Positions 29,970 through 39,481 of a DNA stretch of 64,000 nt are shown one piece after another. The position numbers were made by a program, and so were the translations under genes. Numbering within the stretch: position 1 is the first letter of the stretch; every line of letters starts with the position of its first letter. The stretch is from Candidatus Gracilibacteria bacterium (GTDB lineage Bacteria; Patescibacteriota; Gracilibacteria; BD1-5; JAGOOR01), in NCBI GenBank assembly GCA_041660965.1, contig JBAZVH010000001.1, forward strand, positions 186,001-250,000. The letters run 5' to 3'. The notes under the pieces are model-generated. The model made no database searches and was not told where the DNA came from. It saw nothing but the letters and a program-made list of their open reading frames with translations.

Positions 29970-30296
29970 CTAACCCGAACATGCATCACACGAACCGCCC
30001 GAACACGTACCACAGCTGGATGATGATTCCCCAGTACCAAAGAGAGAAATCATCACATTATTCACTTCATTTTGTTCTGGCACTACTCATTCAAAAATCA
30101 TATCTCGGAAATCAATGCTTGATTCTTCTATACAAAGTGCTGGTGTAGTCGTGATATGGAGCTCTTCTCGATATACTGGCGTATCGTATCGCTCCAATAT
30201 AGCGTCAGAGAGAAGTCATAACTCCTCAAGAGCTATTTGCACACGAGAGAAAAGTGTTTCAGCATCAGGACCTTCTCAGACGATTCGAATTAACAT
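29970..30296 (-). CDS. Thioredoxin_3-like protein with Cys-rich tail, CxxC lost
   Basis: 108 residues. The fold matches small redox-active disulfide (Thioredoxin_3) proteins: MLIRIVGEGPDAE, then IALEELGL, and the cis-Pro TTPALCIEE. The usual CxxC after the first strand is absent (GEGPDAE). Instead the tail carries SCGTCSGGSCDACSG, two CxxC pairs that could bind a metal or be redox active. It sits 24 bases upstream of the CPHC lipoprotein and 5 bases after rplY. Confidence 0.7.
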
Positions 30297-30301
30297 ATAA
30301 T

Positions 30302-30973
30302 TTATTCAGCTTTTGTTTCCTCAACAGGAGCTTCACCTTCTTCTCATTCTTTCTTTTCAGTCAAGACTTCCACATCAGCAGGCGCCACAACCACTTCTTC
30401 GACATATTCTTGGAATGCAGAAGCAATAACGATTGCCTCCGTTTCTTCATGGTGCAAAATTTCTATTTTTTTGCGATCGATAGTAAGGTCAGAAATATGA
30501 ATCATATCACCTGCTTTTTCTAGGACAGAAATATCGACTTCTATCTCGGCTGGAATATCAGCTGGTAAACAGCGGACCTCGATATCTTGCATAACATGTT
30601 CTATGATGGCACCATCACGGGCTGCCTGGCTCGTTCCAACGAGCTTCACTGGCACAGTGACGTGGAGCTTATCAGAAGCGACAACAGCATAAAAATCAAC
30701 GTGTTGAAAATCTCCAGATACAGGATGTACTTGAACATCATGAATAATCACTTGGTGTTTTTTTCCATCGAGAGTCAAATCAATAATATGAGAAAATCCA
30801 GAAACACGAAACACGCGGAGAAGATCAGAAGTATCGAGAAGGATAGGTGTGCTTGGCACCTTTTTACCATAGACTACACCCGGCACAGAACCACCACGGT
30901 TTGCTGTACCACGGACGATACGGAGATCGGCTTTTGGATCACGTGCAGTAGCTACGAGAGTCAAGGGAGACAT
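30302..30973 (-). CDS. rplY: Ribosomal protein bL25 (CTC form)
   Basis: 223 residues: the N-terminal 5S rRNA-binding L25 domain (GGSVPGVVYGKK, DGKKHQVIIHDVQVHPVSGDFQHVDF) plus the C-terminal TL5/CTC domain (DIEVRCLPADIPAEIEVDISVLEKAGDMIHISDL). One TGA only, in the acidic tail. Precedes two thiol-redox genes in the same direction. Confidence 0.95.
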
Positions 30974-31180
30974 ACAAAAAGGAAATTAAAGAGTTTGCGG
31001 GAATTATAGCGATACTTCAAATAAGTCAATTTTTATCGAGAGAATTGTTCTAGAGACCGATTTTATCCTCTATCCACCAGTATTTTGAAGGCATTGAAAA
31101 ACCTATTCATATATGATCATTCCAATTTTTAGAAATAAAATTTGCTCATATCAAAAGTTTTCATACAATCCTTTCTACAT

Positions 31181-31273
31181 GGTGAGTTACCCAAGTGGCT
31201 GAAGGGGCGGGATTGCTAATCCTGTAGGGTGATGAAAGTCGCCGCGAGGGTTCGAATCCCTCACTCGCCGCCA
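31181..31273 (+). tRNA. tRNA-Ser (anticodon GCU), CCA encoded
   Basis: 93 bases. Acceptor GGTGAGT/ACTCGCC (one G-U), D arm, anticodon loop ATTGCTAAT (GCT), a long variable arm (GGGTGATGAAAGTCGCC), T arm GAGGGTTCGAATCCCTC, discriminator G and CCA. Confidence 0.96.
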
Positions 31274-31288
31274 TGTAATGACATCAAT

Positions 31289-31316
31289 AATCTCCTCCGA
31301 AGTGAGGAGATTTTTT
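31289..31316 (+). terminator. Terminator of tRNA-Ser
   Basis: AATCTCCTC-cgaagt-GAGGAGATT followed by T6, 16 bases after the tRNA. Confidence 0.88.
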
Positions 31317-31357
31317 ATGGCAATTTTATTCTGATGAGTGAGGGATGAGAATCCGAA

Positions 31358-31387
31358 GTTGAAAAGCAAATTTTTTTGCTTTTCAAC
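31358..31387. repeat. Perfect 13-bp hairpin
   Basis: GTTGAAAAGCAAA and its reverse complement around TTTT. Just before it, 31334-31355 repeats, inverted and interrupted, part of the tRNA-Ser 3' half (GAGTGAGGGAT...). Confidence 0.6.
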
Positions 31388-31456
31388 AAGGAGAGCCGGG
31401 TCGCTGGCGGAGAAGCGACCGAATCCAAGACGAACCGCCATGTTACGTTTTTAACT

Positions 31457-31491
31457 AAAAGACCCCCCCCCCCCATTGCTGTGGGTCTTTT
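31457..31491. terminator. Two-way terminator with a C12 loop
   Basis: AAAAGACCC/GGGTCTTTT stem around a loop with twelve consecutive C. It lies 15 bases past the stop of the minus-strand surface protein gene and could serve it. Confidence 0.6.
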
Positions 31492-31505
31492 AATAAAGGT
31501 CGAGA

Positions 31506-32795
31506 TTAAATACACAATGCTGGAAAGAGGGTGCAGAGTGGATCCTGCACGACAATACAAGGTTGTGAAACGGCTGGATGCTCACCAGTACAATTTACAA
31601 GAGGAACCACTTGTCATGAACTGTCTGAACAAGTTACGGATCGGTATTGAGTATTATCTACACATGCCGCCCAAGGACCAACTTGCCATGAATATATATT
31701 AATACATGCTCCATCACTACATCCATTTGGACATTCATATAAATTTTTCTTTCCATAATTATTTTGTTCACAACTATATTCAACGAGTTTCCCAGTTTCC
31801 TCATCGGCTGTGCCACAATAATCTACCCAATCATCCCACACATTGGGAGCTTCTAAACCATGAACCTTACCTTTTTCATTATAATTCAGACCACCGTCAC
31901 TATCGGTACATGTTGCAGGGGTTCCAACAACATCATACAAAATGCCATATGGCCCAAATCCACTATTATCACCTTCAGTTGCTATATGAGAACGTGCCAT
32001 ATCTGTTGGTCGCATTTCCATGATACACTCTTTAGCGTCGAAATGTCCTTCACCACGAGTTGGAGCACCACTTCAGACTAATTTTATTGTCTTTGCTTTA
32101 GTGTTTGCAATAAAGATTGGAGAAAAATCAAATCGTACTATTGAATCAGTCACTTTCCCAACTGAGAATACCACATCCGAAGAATTACGAAGCTCGTATT
32201 CGCCAAAGATATCACACGTAGTGTCACCTTTGATATTTACCATTTGAAATTGTAAATATTTAACAGCAGCCGTTCATTTATTCGTTGATACTGTCCATTC
32301 TCAGAGATTACCTACTGTTCCAGGAACTACAGTATTTACTACGGAGGATCTATATGGAGAAAAACTGAGTCGTGTTTTAGGGTTTGAGAAAACGATATCA
32401 TTTGCCTTACAGTCTTGATACAGACCAATTTCTATATTGAGTAGTCCCAGTCGTCTTTCTACAGTACGAAGCTCGACAACATTTCTCTGACACTGAGTTT
32501 TTGCTTGACCTTTGAGATTTTTACAAGTGTTTTCAAGAACATTTGTATCCAAGGTCAATTCCTCACGTCGTGTTTGAAGACGTTGGACTTCGGCTAGATC
32601 TGCAGTATACTGCCTCGTTTCTATTGAACCAGGAGTGACCGCTTGTGGAGTACAGACAAACCCACCACGACTCATAACAGATCCGACTATGCTAGACTTC
32701 AGTCCATCGCGATTTGTCACAGAAAGACCAAAAGCTATACCAGCAAGGAGGAGTACTCCTGCTACCACGATCGCAAGTTTGCGTTTGCGTATCAT
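31506..32795 (-). CDS. Membrane-anchored surface protein with a TSP1-like module
   Basis: 429 residues, four or more TGA codons as Gly. A single N-terminal membrane helix (AIVVAGVLLLAGIAFGL, about residues 8-24) is followed by a coiled-coil region with four Cys (about residues 65-130), a beta-rich part, and a C-terminal Cys-rich region. The last 60 residues, beginning YSWQVGPWAAC and containing YRSVTCSDSSG and SQPC, match the thrombospondin type 1-like units of the giant surface protein at 49791. Probably exposed on the cell surface; binding partner unknown. Confidence 0.8.
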
Positions 32796-33115
32796 AAAAG
32801 AAAAATAAGGAAATAGCAGCTCTCTCTCTTGATAAAAAAACGGAAAATAGAGCGAACTTGTGTAATAGTATCCTATTTTTTATTGTTTATCAAGTATTTT
32901 TGACTCTAAATTCTCTACCATAAAATATTTCGCAGTACTTGTTGTCTATACATCACCCCTACCCCCTCTAAAATTCTGGTGAATTTTTAAGGGGGAGAAT
33001 CCAGGGTGAGTCGGGAACAGTAGCCAAACTCCCTCTTGAAATACTGAGTACCAATGAAGGATTTAAAGGGGAAGGATCAAGGAGAAAGTTGGCTCACAGA
33101 TTCTTCTATCATATT
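32796..33115. other. Intergenic region with a CCCCCT/AGGGGG hairpin
   Basis: 320 bases between two minus-strand genes. It holds a hairpin at 32961-32994 (CCCCCT-cTAAAATTC-tggt-GAATTTTtA-AGGGGG). Similar CCCCCT/AGGGGG hairpins occur at 41483-41500 and 41695-41714. I see no gene. Confidence 0.6.
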
Positions 33116-33589
33116 TTACGCCACTTGCTCGAGTTCTTCTTCACTATCAGCATCACCATCACCACTCTCCCCCACCACCCCAAACCCATCCCCAATATCC
33201 TGATCATCAAATCAGATAGCTATGAGATTTTCAGAGTCATGCTTTTTTTCTTCGAGAAATGCAATAATTCTCTCCACAGAAGAAGCGTTCAAGTCATCTC
33301 AAAACATATCAGAATAGTCACGGATTTCAATCGGTGCATGACGAAAGATATTCCAATAGACCAGTCCTATCTCTTTGAAACGATTGACGAGGATATTATT
33401 GAGTAAAACCAAAAGCCGTGCTTCTTCCACGTCGGCATCTTCATAGTAAGGAATTACAGAGTTAAGATGGGATTCGACCTCTTTTTCGTGGATTCTATGA
33501 GCTTTTTTGGCTTCTTCAGCGATACGTGATCTTTCGACCACGTAGTAATCATCGTCAGCGACAGGAGAAAGATGTTTTTTCATTGTCAT
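33116..33589 (-). CDS. Hypothetical acidic protein
   Basis: 157 residues, not recognised. N-terminal half is helical and charged (VERSRIAEEAKKAHRIHEKEVESHL), the middle hydrophobic (ARLLVLLNNILVNRFKEIGLVYW), the C-terminal tail strongly acidic (GESGDGDADSEEELEQ). Two TGA codons are read as Gly. Divergent from recG, with overlapping -10 elements in an A/T-rich palindrome at about 33600-33610. Confidence 0.65.
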
Positions 33590-33603
33590 AAGAAAAATTA
33601 CAC

Positions 33604-33609
33604 TATAAT
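33604..33609 (+). promoter_or_regulatory. -10 box of recG
   Basis: TATAAT at 33604-33609, 32 bases before the recG ATG. On the opposite strand the same bases read TATAGT and may serve the divergent gene. Confidence 0.5.
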
Positions 33610-33640
33610 TCTATTGATTTTCCTACCACACACAAATCCT

Positions 33641-35743
33641 ATGCAATTGACGAAATCCCTCCTTCATACCACAGAGAACTATATCGAGCGACTTCGCCGG
33701 AGTGGTATTGAAACTGTGGAAGATCTCTTGCTATTTTTCCCAAAAGGTCTCGAAAATACCAGTGATGTCTTGGAGAGCTTTGCTTACGTAAATATCCAAG
33801 AAAAAAACACTATCAAAGTGACACTCATAAATATCGTCAATGAAAAAACGAAGTACCAAAAAAATCTCACAAAGTTTGTCATATCAGATTGTAATGGTAT
33901 GCTGACTGAGTGCGTCTTTTTTCATACACCATTTTTCAAGAAACCACTTAAGCTGTGAGATACTATCATTATTCACTGAAAGCCAAAATATGAATATGGA
34001 AAACTCACGTTTGTACAACCGGATATAGAATTTTTTGATCCAGAGCGACAGGCATATCTCCCGACCTATATTGAGATTCAGTGAATCTCGACAAAATGGT
34101 TTCGTGAAAAAATCCCCCTTCTTTTCCCCTATCTGCCACTCTTACCAGAAGTACTGCCAGTGGAAATCCGAGAGGAAAGAAAACACGCACCGAGAATACA
34201 GAATATTAAAACACTCCATGCTCCGAAAACGCTTCAGGATTTTGAAGCTGCAAAACATGAGCTCGCATACGAAGAACTTTTTGAGCTCCAGTATCGTGCC
34301 ATCCAACGAAAAAAGATTATTCAAGATGCGAGCATAGGCCATGTATCGAGTATTCCTCTGAGTGTAGAGCGAATGAAAGAAGCTATTGAGAGACTGCCTT
34401 TTTGACTCACAAATGAACAAAAGATAACACTTTTTGAAATCCTCAAGGATATGGAAAAAGATATCTGTATGCAACGGCTTCTGCAGTGAGATGTATGAAC
34501 GGGGAAAACAATTGTAGCATTTCTCTCTATGCTTCACTGGATACAGTGAGGTGGAGGACAGATAGCATATATGGCACCGACGACGATACTGGCAACACAG
34601 ATTGCAAAAAAATTAGAAGAATTTCTGACACCCTATGGTATCACATCGAAGCTGTTGATAGGCAGTCTGAAGAAAAAAGAAAAAGAAGAAATCAAACAAT
34701 GAATCGAAAATGGCGAAATTTCTATCGTAGTCTGAACACATGCTGTCATACAGGAAGATGTCCGATTTCAGCGGCTCAGCTATGTCGTCATCGATGAACA
34801 GCATAGATTCGGCGTCGAGCAAAGAGAAAAACTCACGGAATACACTTCAAATTTAAAACACGAAGAAAAGCTAGAAGAAGTACAAAATACAAAATACAAA
34901 ATACAAAATGAAGGAAATCTTGATTCAGGAAACTCAGTAAACTTAGGAAACATAATAAACTCAGTAAACCCCACCAATCATGTCAGAATCATGCCCCACG
35001 TTCTGATGATGACGGCGACGCCTATCCCGCGAACGCTCTCTATGGCGATGTATGGGAATCAAGATATCTCCATTATCCGTGAATATCCAGCAGAGAGAAA
35101 AAAAGTCATCACAAAAATCGTTACAGAGCATCACGTACACGAAGCGTATAAATGGATTGAAGCACAGATAGAGCTCGGTTTTCAAGCGTATTGGATCTCT
35201 CCTCTTGTAAATGAAAATGAAAAAATCAATGCCATATCCGTGCACGAAACTGCAGAAAAACTCAAGATGATTTTTCCACACAGAAATATAGGAATTTTGC
35301 ATGGAAAAATGAAAGCAGAAGAAAAAGATATGATCATGCAAGATTTTCTTGATAAAAAATATGATATTCTGTCCGCCACTTCCGTGATAGAAGTCGGCAT
35401 AGATAATCCTCGTGCAACCGTTGTCTGTATAGAAGATGCACATCGTTTTTGACTCTCTCAACTTCATCAATTCCGTGGACGAGTCGGACGATGAGAGTGG
35501 CAATCGTATTGTTATCTTCTGACTGATAAAAATAATTCCGAGAGATTAAAAGCACTTGAAAAAACAAATGACGGATTTGAAATATCAGAAATTGATATGG
35601 AATTACGCGGTCCTGGCGAAGTCTACGGTGTACGACAATCCGGCATCCCCGACCTCAAACTCGCCTCTATCACTGATCTCACAAAGATCTATGAAATACG
35701 AAATGATATCGAAAAATATCTCCACAAAAAAGAAGAAAAATAG
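33641..35743 (+). CDS. recG: ATP-dependent DNA helicase RecG
   Basis: 700 residues, branch-migrating helicase for stalled forks. N-terminal wedge domain includes LLLFFPKGLE; helicase motif I is LQGDVGTGKT (about residues 282-290, two TGA glycines), motif II DEQHRFG (about 385), motif III MTATPIPRTL, then SATSVIEVGIDNPRA and QFRGRVGRGEWQSYCYLL. Between motifs II and III there is an insertion of about 40 residues (about 405-446) encoded by two tandem-repeat tracts (34881-34909 and 34925-34971); the usual spacing is about 20-25 residues. Confidence 0.96.
34881..34971 (+). repeat. Two tandem-repeat tracts inside recG
   Basis: First (TACAAAA)n, four units at 34881-34909. Second, GGAAACTCAGTAAACTTA-type units at 34925-34971. 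Both are in frame and encode EEVQNTKYKIQNEG and GNSVNLGNIINSVNP. Confidence 0.85.
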
Positions 35744-35810
35744 ATATAAAAAATACTCGCATAATGAGTACGATATTTTGTAGTGTTATTTTGTGATATA
35801 AATATGTTTT

Positions 35811-35840
35811 TTGGAAAGGTATTTTTTCTTGTGCTATAAT
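35811..35840 (+). promoter_or_regulatory. Strong promoter of the H1-like gene
   Basis: TTGGAA (35811-35816), 18-base spacer ending TGC, TATAAT (35835-35840): an extended -10 promoter. It precedes the ATG at 35903 by 62 bases. Confidence 0.65.
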
Positions 35841-35902
35841 TGGATATATAAAAAAATATATATACTAAATTTGTACGTGTTTTATTTCCTAATTTCTTTA
35901 CT

Positions 35903-36049
35903 ATGCCAGCTCCTAAAAAAGCAGCTAAGAAAGCAGCTCCAAAGAAAGTGGTCAAGAAAAAAGCAGCTCCTAAAAAAGCAGCTCCAAAGAAAGTGGTCAA
36001 GAAGGCAGCCCCTAAGAAGGCCGTCAAGAAGGCAGCTAAGAAAAAATAA
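35903..36049 (+). CDS. Histone H1-like Lys/Ala/Pro repeat protein
   Basis: 48 residues made of APKKAA and PKKVVKK units only, as in the C-terminal tails of bacterial histone H1-like (HctB/AlgP type) proteins. Very basic, so nucleic-acid condensation in the cytoplasm is the likely role. It has its own strong promoter and a strong terminator, which suggests high expression as a single gene. The DNA consists of near-repeats (GCTCCTAAAAAAGCA), so its length may vary between strains. Confidence 0.8.
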   Translation: MPAPKKAAKKAAPKKVVKKKAAPKKAAPKKVVKKAAPKKAVKKAAKKK

Positions 36050-36065
36050 TTATTTTATTTTTTTA

Positions 36066-36098
36066 GAAAAATACTTCTCGTTTGGGAAGTATTTTTTT
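36066..36098 (+). terminator. Terminator of the H1-like gene
   Basis: AAAATACTTC-tcgtttg-GGAAGTATTTT followed by a T run, 17 bases after the stop. Confidence 0.85.
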
Positions 36099-36144
36099 GA
36101 TTGTGAATTTCAAACTGAAATGCAAAAAATAGAATTTCCTTGTG

Positions 36145-36173
36145 GAACTGAGTAAACTGAGTAAACTGAGTAC
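36145..36173 (+). repeat. (CTGAGTAAA)n tract
   Basis: Three copies of the 9-base unit CTGAGTAAA just upstream of the pyruvyl-transferase-like gene. Related AGGAAACT/CTTAGTAAAC tracts lie at 3880-3928, in recG, and around 59003-59112. Confidence 0.8.
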
Positions 36174-36185
36174 GCTCATTTTCTT

Positions 36186-37202
36186 ATGAACACTATACTC
36201 CTCATGACCGCCACAGGCGCTGAAAATCTCGGTGATGAGCTGATTACTCTATGTGAGATAAAAGCGCTCAGAGAAAAAAACACACACACGAATATCATCC
36301 TCTTCTCTCATAGCCCAGCTCGAACATGGAGATTCTTTCGGTCACAAAATATCGCAGAAAAAAATCTCATCATACTCCCCTATTTCCCAACCAATATACG
36401 AAAGAATCCTCTAAAAAATATTGTATATTTTTTTCAAACGCTCAAAGTCATCAGACAATCAAATCATACCTATATCGGTGGTGGTGGTTTATTGTACAGT
36501 ATTTCTGAGGAGTGACATTCTCCTCTTCGTCTCTGGTGGATGCGTGCAAAAATAATTAAATTTTTCAAGAAACCACTCACCTACCTTTCTCTCGGAGTAA
36601 GTACCAAAAAAGAGGAGCTTCAAAAATATGCTCATGGATTATTTCAATGAGCAACCATTACTGTCCGAGATACTGAGAGCCAAAAAAAAATTCAAGAAGT
36701 TGGCTATAAGTCATCCATCAAGCAAGATCCTGTCTTCGAATATACATTTCAGAAAACAAAGATGACTAAAAATAAACATACGATAGGTATGGCTCTGCGA
36801 TCTGGATTTTTATCAGATACACTAGTAAAAAATATCATACAAACACTGCTGAAAAAAAATTATCATATTATTTTACTACCTCATTCGCTCCATCCAGATG
36901 ACGAAAAAGCGCATGATGGATATTATCTCCAAAAATTTCTCTTACCAGGAGTCAGCATCACACAAACAATAGAGCAAACTCTCGCCGCATATACGATGTG
37001 TGATTGCATTGTCGGGATGAGACTCCATAGTATCATACTTGCTTCAGTAGGAAATATACCACTAATAGCTATCAGCTATGGCGCAAAGACGCGCGCTATC
37101 CTCAGGGAAATGTGACAAAATTTCCTAGACGCAAAAGAAGTGACCACAGAGAATATATGTCAGAAAATATGAAGTATTCTGGAATCAAAACTTGTCACGT
37201 AA
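36186..37202 (+). CDS. Polysaccharide pyruvyl transferase family protein (CsaB-like)
   Basis: 338 residues, five TGA codons. The pattern of a GT-B-like enzyme of the CsaB/WcaK group is present: MTATGAENLGDELITL at the N-terminus, YIGGGGLLYS at about residue 97, the LGVSTKKEEL segment, and CDCIVGMRLHSIILAS with the conserved MRLH near the C-terminus. These enzymes transfer pyruvyl groups to cell wall polysaccharides, which in Gram-positives anchors SLH-domain proteins. The window contains such an SLH protein (49791), so a functional link is plausible but inferred. Confidence 0.82.
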
Positions 37203-37215
37203 AAAATTTTCTCCT

Positions 37216-37623
37216 ATGTACGTTGCTCTTTCTGACATCGATAAACACATTTTCTCTCTCACGCCAGGTGATAGGGTGTTTCTCCGATGAGTTCCCTGAG
37301 CTGGAAAAACGACCTTCATTCAAGCACTTATCCGCCATCATATGTGAGATAAGAAGCTCACAATAGTCTCACCAACCTATACATACTATCAGAAATATGG
37401 GAAAAATCTCTATCATTTTGACCTCTATCGTGCGACCTGTGTAGAGGACATTATACGCATAGGGGCTGATGAAATACTCGAGAATCCAGAAAATATCTGC
37501 CTCATAGAATGGCCGGATATACTCGAAGATAGAGTACAGCCGACTCAGACAATTGATATCACTCTCCGAAATGATAAACGATATTTTGAGATTCATGATG
37601 TCAAGACGGATGTATTGACATAA
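37216..37623 (+). CDS. tsaE: tRNA threonylcarbamoyladenosine ATPase TsaE
   Basis: 135 residues. Walker A RGVPGAGKTTF (the R-G and P-G glycines are TGA), SPTYTYYQKY, HFDLYRA and IEWPDIL are the family motifs. TsaE works with TsaB and TsaD to make t6A37 on ANN-decoding tRNAs. Essential in nearly all bacteria; starts 13 bases after the previous gene. Confidence 0.95.
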
Positions 37624-37666
37624 CATACAAAAATCTTACCCTTTACGCACTTTCTAATTTTTTTTT

Positions 37667-38083
37667 ATGAACAAATTCACCGTCTTATCACTTGTGGCAG
37701 CATCAATATTCCTCGTATCGTGTGGTAAACCAAATCTCGATGACGTCATCATAACTCCAGAAACACCTATCGAAAATAATGCACAATCAGCAAAAGTCTG
37801 TCAGCCAGTTATCAAATATCTCACATGTTCTCTTGCAAGTGCAGCTGAGGCATCTAAGAAAGGATATGAAAATGCTATTAAGAATTTACAACGAGAAATA
37901 GATAACGATGATCCTGCTAAAGTGGCTCAAAAATGTGATAGCATGGTCAGAGTGCTCGTAGAAAAAGTGGCCCAACTCCCTAAAAATGGTTGTATTGTTG
38001 AGCCAATCTACGATATAAATGCTATGAAACCAACTCCCGCTCCCACTACAGTAACACCAACAACTGAACGTAGCAAAAAATAA
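37667..38083 (+). CDS. Small lipoprotein of unknown function
   Basis: 138 residues. Lipobox LVSC with Cys at about residue 19 after a signal sequence. The mature part is helical with three Cys-bearing segments (KVCQPVIKYLTCS, QKCDSMV, NGCIVE), ending in a Pro/Thr-rich tail (PTPAPTTVTPTT). Its TAA overlaps the rsmH ATG by one base, so both are translated from one message. No UGA codon. Confidence 0.8.
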   Translation: MNKFTVLSLVAASIFLVSCGKPNLDDVIITPETPIENNAQSAKVCQPVIKYLTCSLASAAEASKKGYENAIKNLQREIDNDDPAKVAQKCDSMVRVLVEKVAQLPKNGCIVEPIYDINAMKPTPAPTTVTPTTERSKK

Positions 38084-39060
38084 TGTCAGACACTCAAAAA
38101 CATATTGCAGTTTTATACGAAGAGCTCATTGAGTCTCTTCGTATTTTTGAAACTGGAAAGAATATCATCGTCGATGCAACTCTCGGGTTGGGTGGGCACG
38201 CCACATGAGTGATACAAAAACTGGGGAAATGAGATGTATTTATTGGTCTCGATTGTGATGAAGCAAATCTGAAGAGTGCAACACAACATCTCCTCTCAAT
38301 CATATCAGAAAAATCAGTCGAAAATCAACCAACCATTTACTGTATTCTGAGCAACTTCCGTGATATAAAAGAAATCATTCGGAACCTATCAACCTATCAA
38401 CCCATTAACAAACTAAACGAACTAAACAAACTAAACGAATTAACGTGCGTTTACGCTGATCTCGGAGTGAGCAGTGTGCATTTTGATACCGCAGAACGTG
38501 GGTTTTCATTTCGCTTTGATGGACCACTCGATATGCGTCTCGATATCGGTCAAGAAACGACGGCAGCAGATATCATCAATACACTCCCCTATGATAAGAT
38601 GGCGGAGATGTTCCGCGTCTACGGGGATGAGCCAAAGGCGGGCTTTATTACCAAAAAAATTCTCGAAGCCCGAAAGATACAGCCGCTCTCTACGACAGAA
38701 GAACTCACAAAGATAATCACCAGTATCTCTCGTGATGCCCTTCCTCGGGTTTTCCAAGCACTCCGAATAGCGGTCAATGATGAGTTTTGAGCGCTTGAGA
38801 AACTTCTCTCAGGTGCAACTGATTTACTGCTTCCATGAGGAAATATATCGATTATTTCTTTTCATTCTGGGGAAGACCGTATCGTCAAAAACTTTTTTCG
38901 CAATAACAGTCACGGAGAAGTAGACCAAATAACTGGCCAGGAAACCACTCAATGAAAACTCGAGATCATCACAAAAAAACCTATCACACCAACACAGGCA
39001 GAAATACAAGCAAATCCTCGATCAAGAAGTGCGCTTTTGAGAGTAACAGCACGAAAATAA
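38083..39060 (+). CDS. rsmH: 16S rRNA m4C1402 methyltransferase RsmH (MraW)
   Basis: 325 residues. SAM-binding motif VDATLGLGGHATGVI (its last Gly TGA), YADLGVSSVHFDTAERGFSF and DGPLDMRLD are diagnostic; the C-terminal FHSGEDRIVKNFF is also conserved. It precedes an ftsL-like gene, the order seen in division clusters. Residues about 101-121 (STYQPINKLNELNKLNEL) are encoded by a tandem-repeat tract and form an insertion immediately before the YADLG strand. Confidence 0.95.
38383..38443 (+). repeat. Tandem-repeat tract inside rsmH
   Basis: AACCTATCA repeated twice followed by (AAACTAAACGAACT) units; in frame, encodes NLSTYQPINKLNELNKLNEL. Confidence 0.85.
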
Positions 39061-39142
39061 AAAAGCAATAAAAGTTGGTTTTGAAAAAATACAGTTTTTT
39101 CATACAATGAAACTCTATTTCTTTTTCTAAAAAGGATACCGT

Positions 39143-39478
39143 ATGAATAAATACTTTACAGAAAAAATCGAACAAACTTTCCGCTCCATCAGAAAGGAGG
39201 CGAGAGAAAAGGTAAAAATCTCTTTTTCTCGTGCCTACTGACTCGTGATTATTTTACTTATTATGGTCGGAGGTCTCTATGTATGGATTTTAAATGCTAA
39301 CGCAAATAGTGGTTATCAGATGACCAGCATAGAGAGTATCCGACGAGAACGGCAACAGACAAAACATACCCTACGATCCAAGATTGCAAAACAAGAATCC
39401 CCCGATGAACTCTATCGAAAAGATGATAGAATGAGACCAGTAGATCTAAAAGAAATTACCTATATTACACTTCCCTAA
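39143..39478 (+). CDS. FtsL-like division protein
   Basis: 111 residues with one membrane helix (GLVIILLIMVGGLYVWIL, about residues 34-51, first Gly TGA) and a following region with heptad-like charged helix (SIESIRRERQQTKHTLRSKIAKQES). Size, topology and position after rsmH match FtsL, a septal protein that is poorly conserved in sequence. AAGGAT 6 bases ahead of the ATG is a fair ribosome-binding site. Assignment rests on position and topology. Confidence 0.6.
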
Positions 39479-39481
39479 AAA

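Noticed and set aside
31376..31702. Plus-strand frame downstream of tRNA-Ser
   Set aside because: Crosses a hairpin, a C12 terminator and the antisense of the TSP1-like surface protein; no start site or family.
35689..36027. Minus-strand open frame rich in FLTTFFGAAF
   Set aside because: Antisense of the Lys/Ala/Pro repeat gene; the composition is the complement of the repeat.
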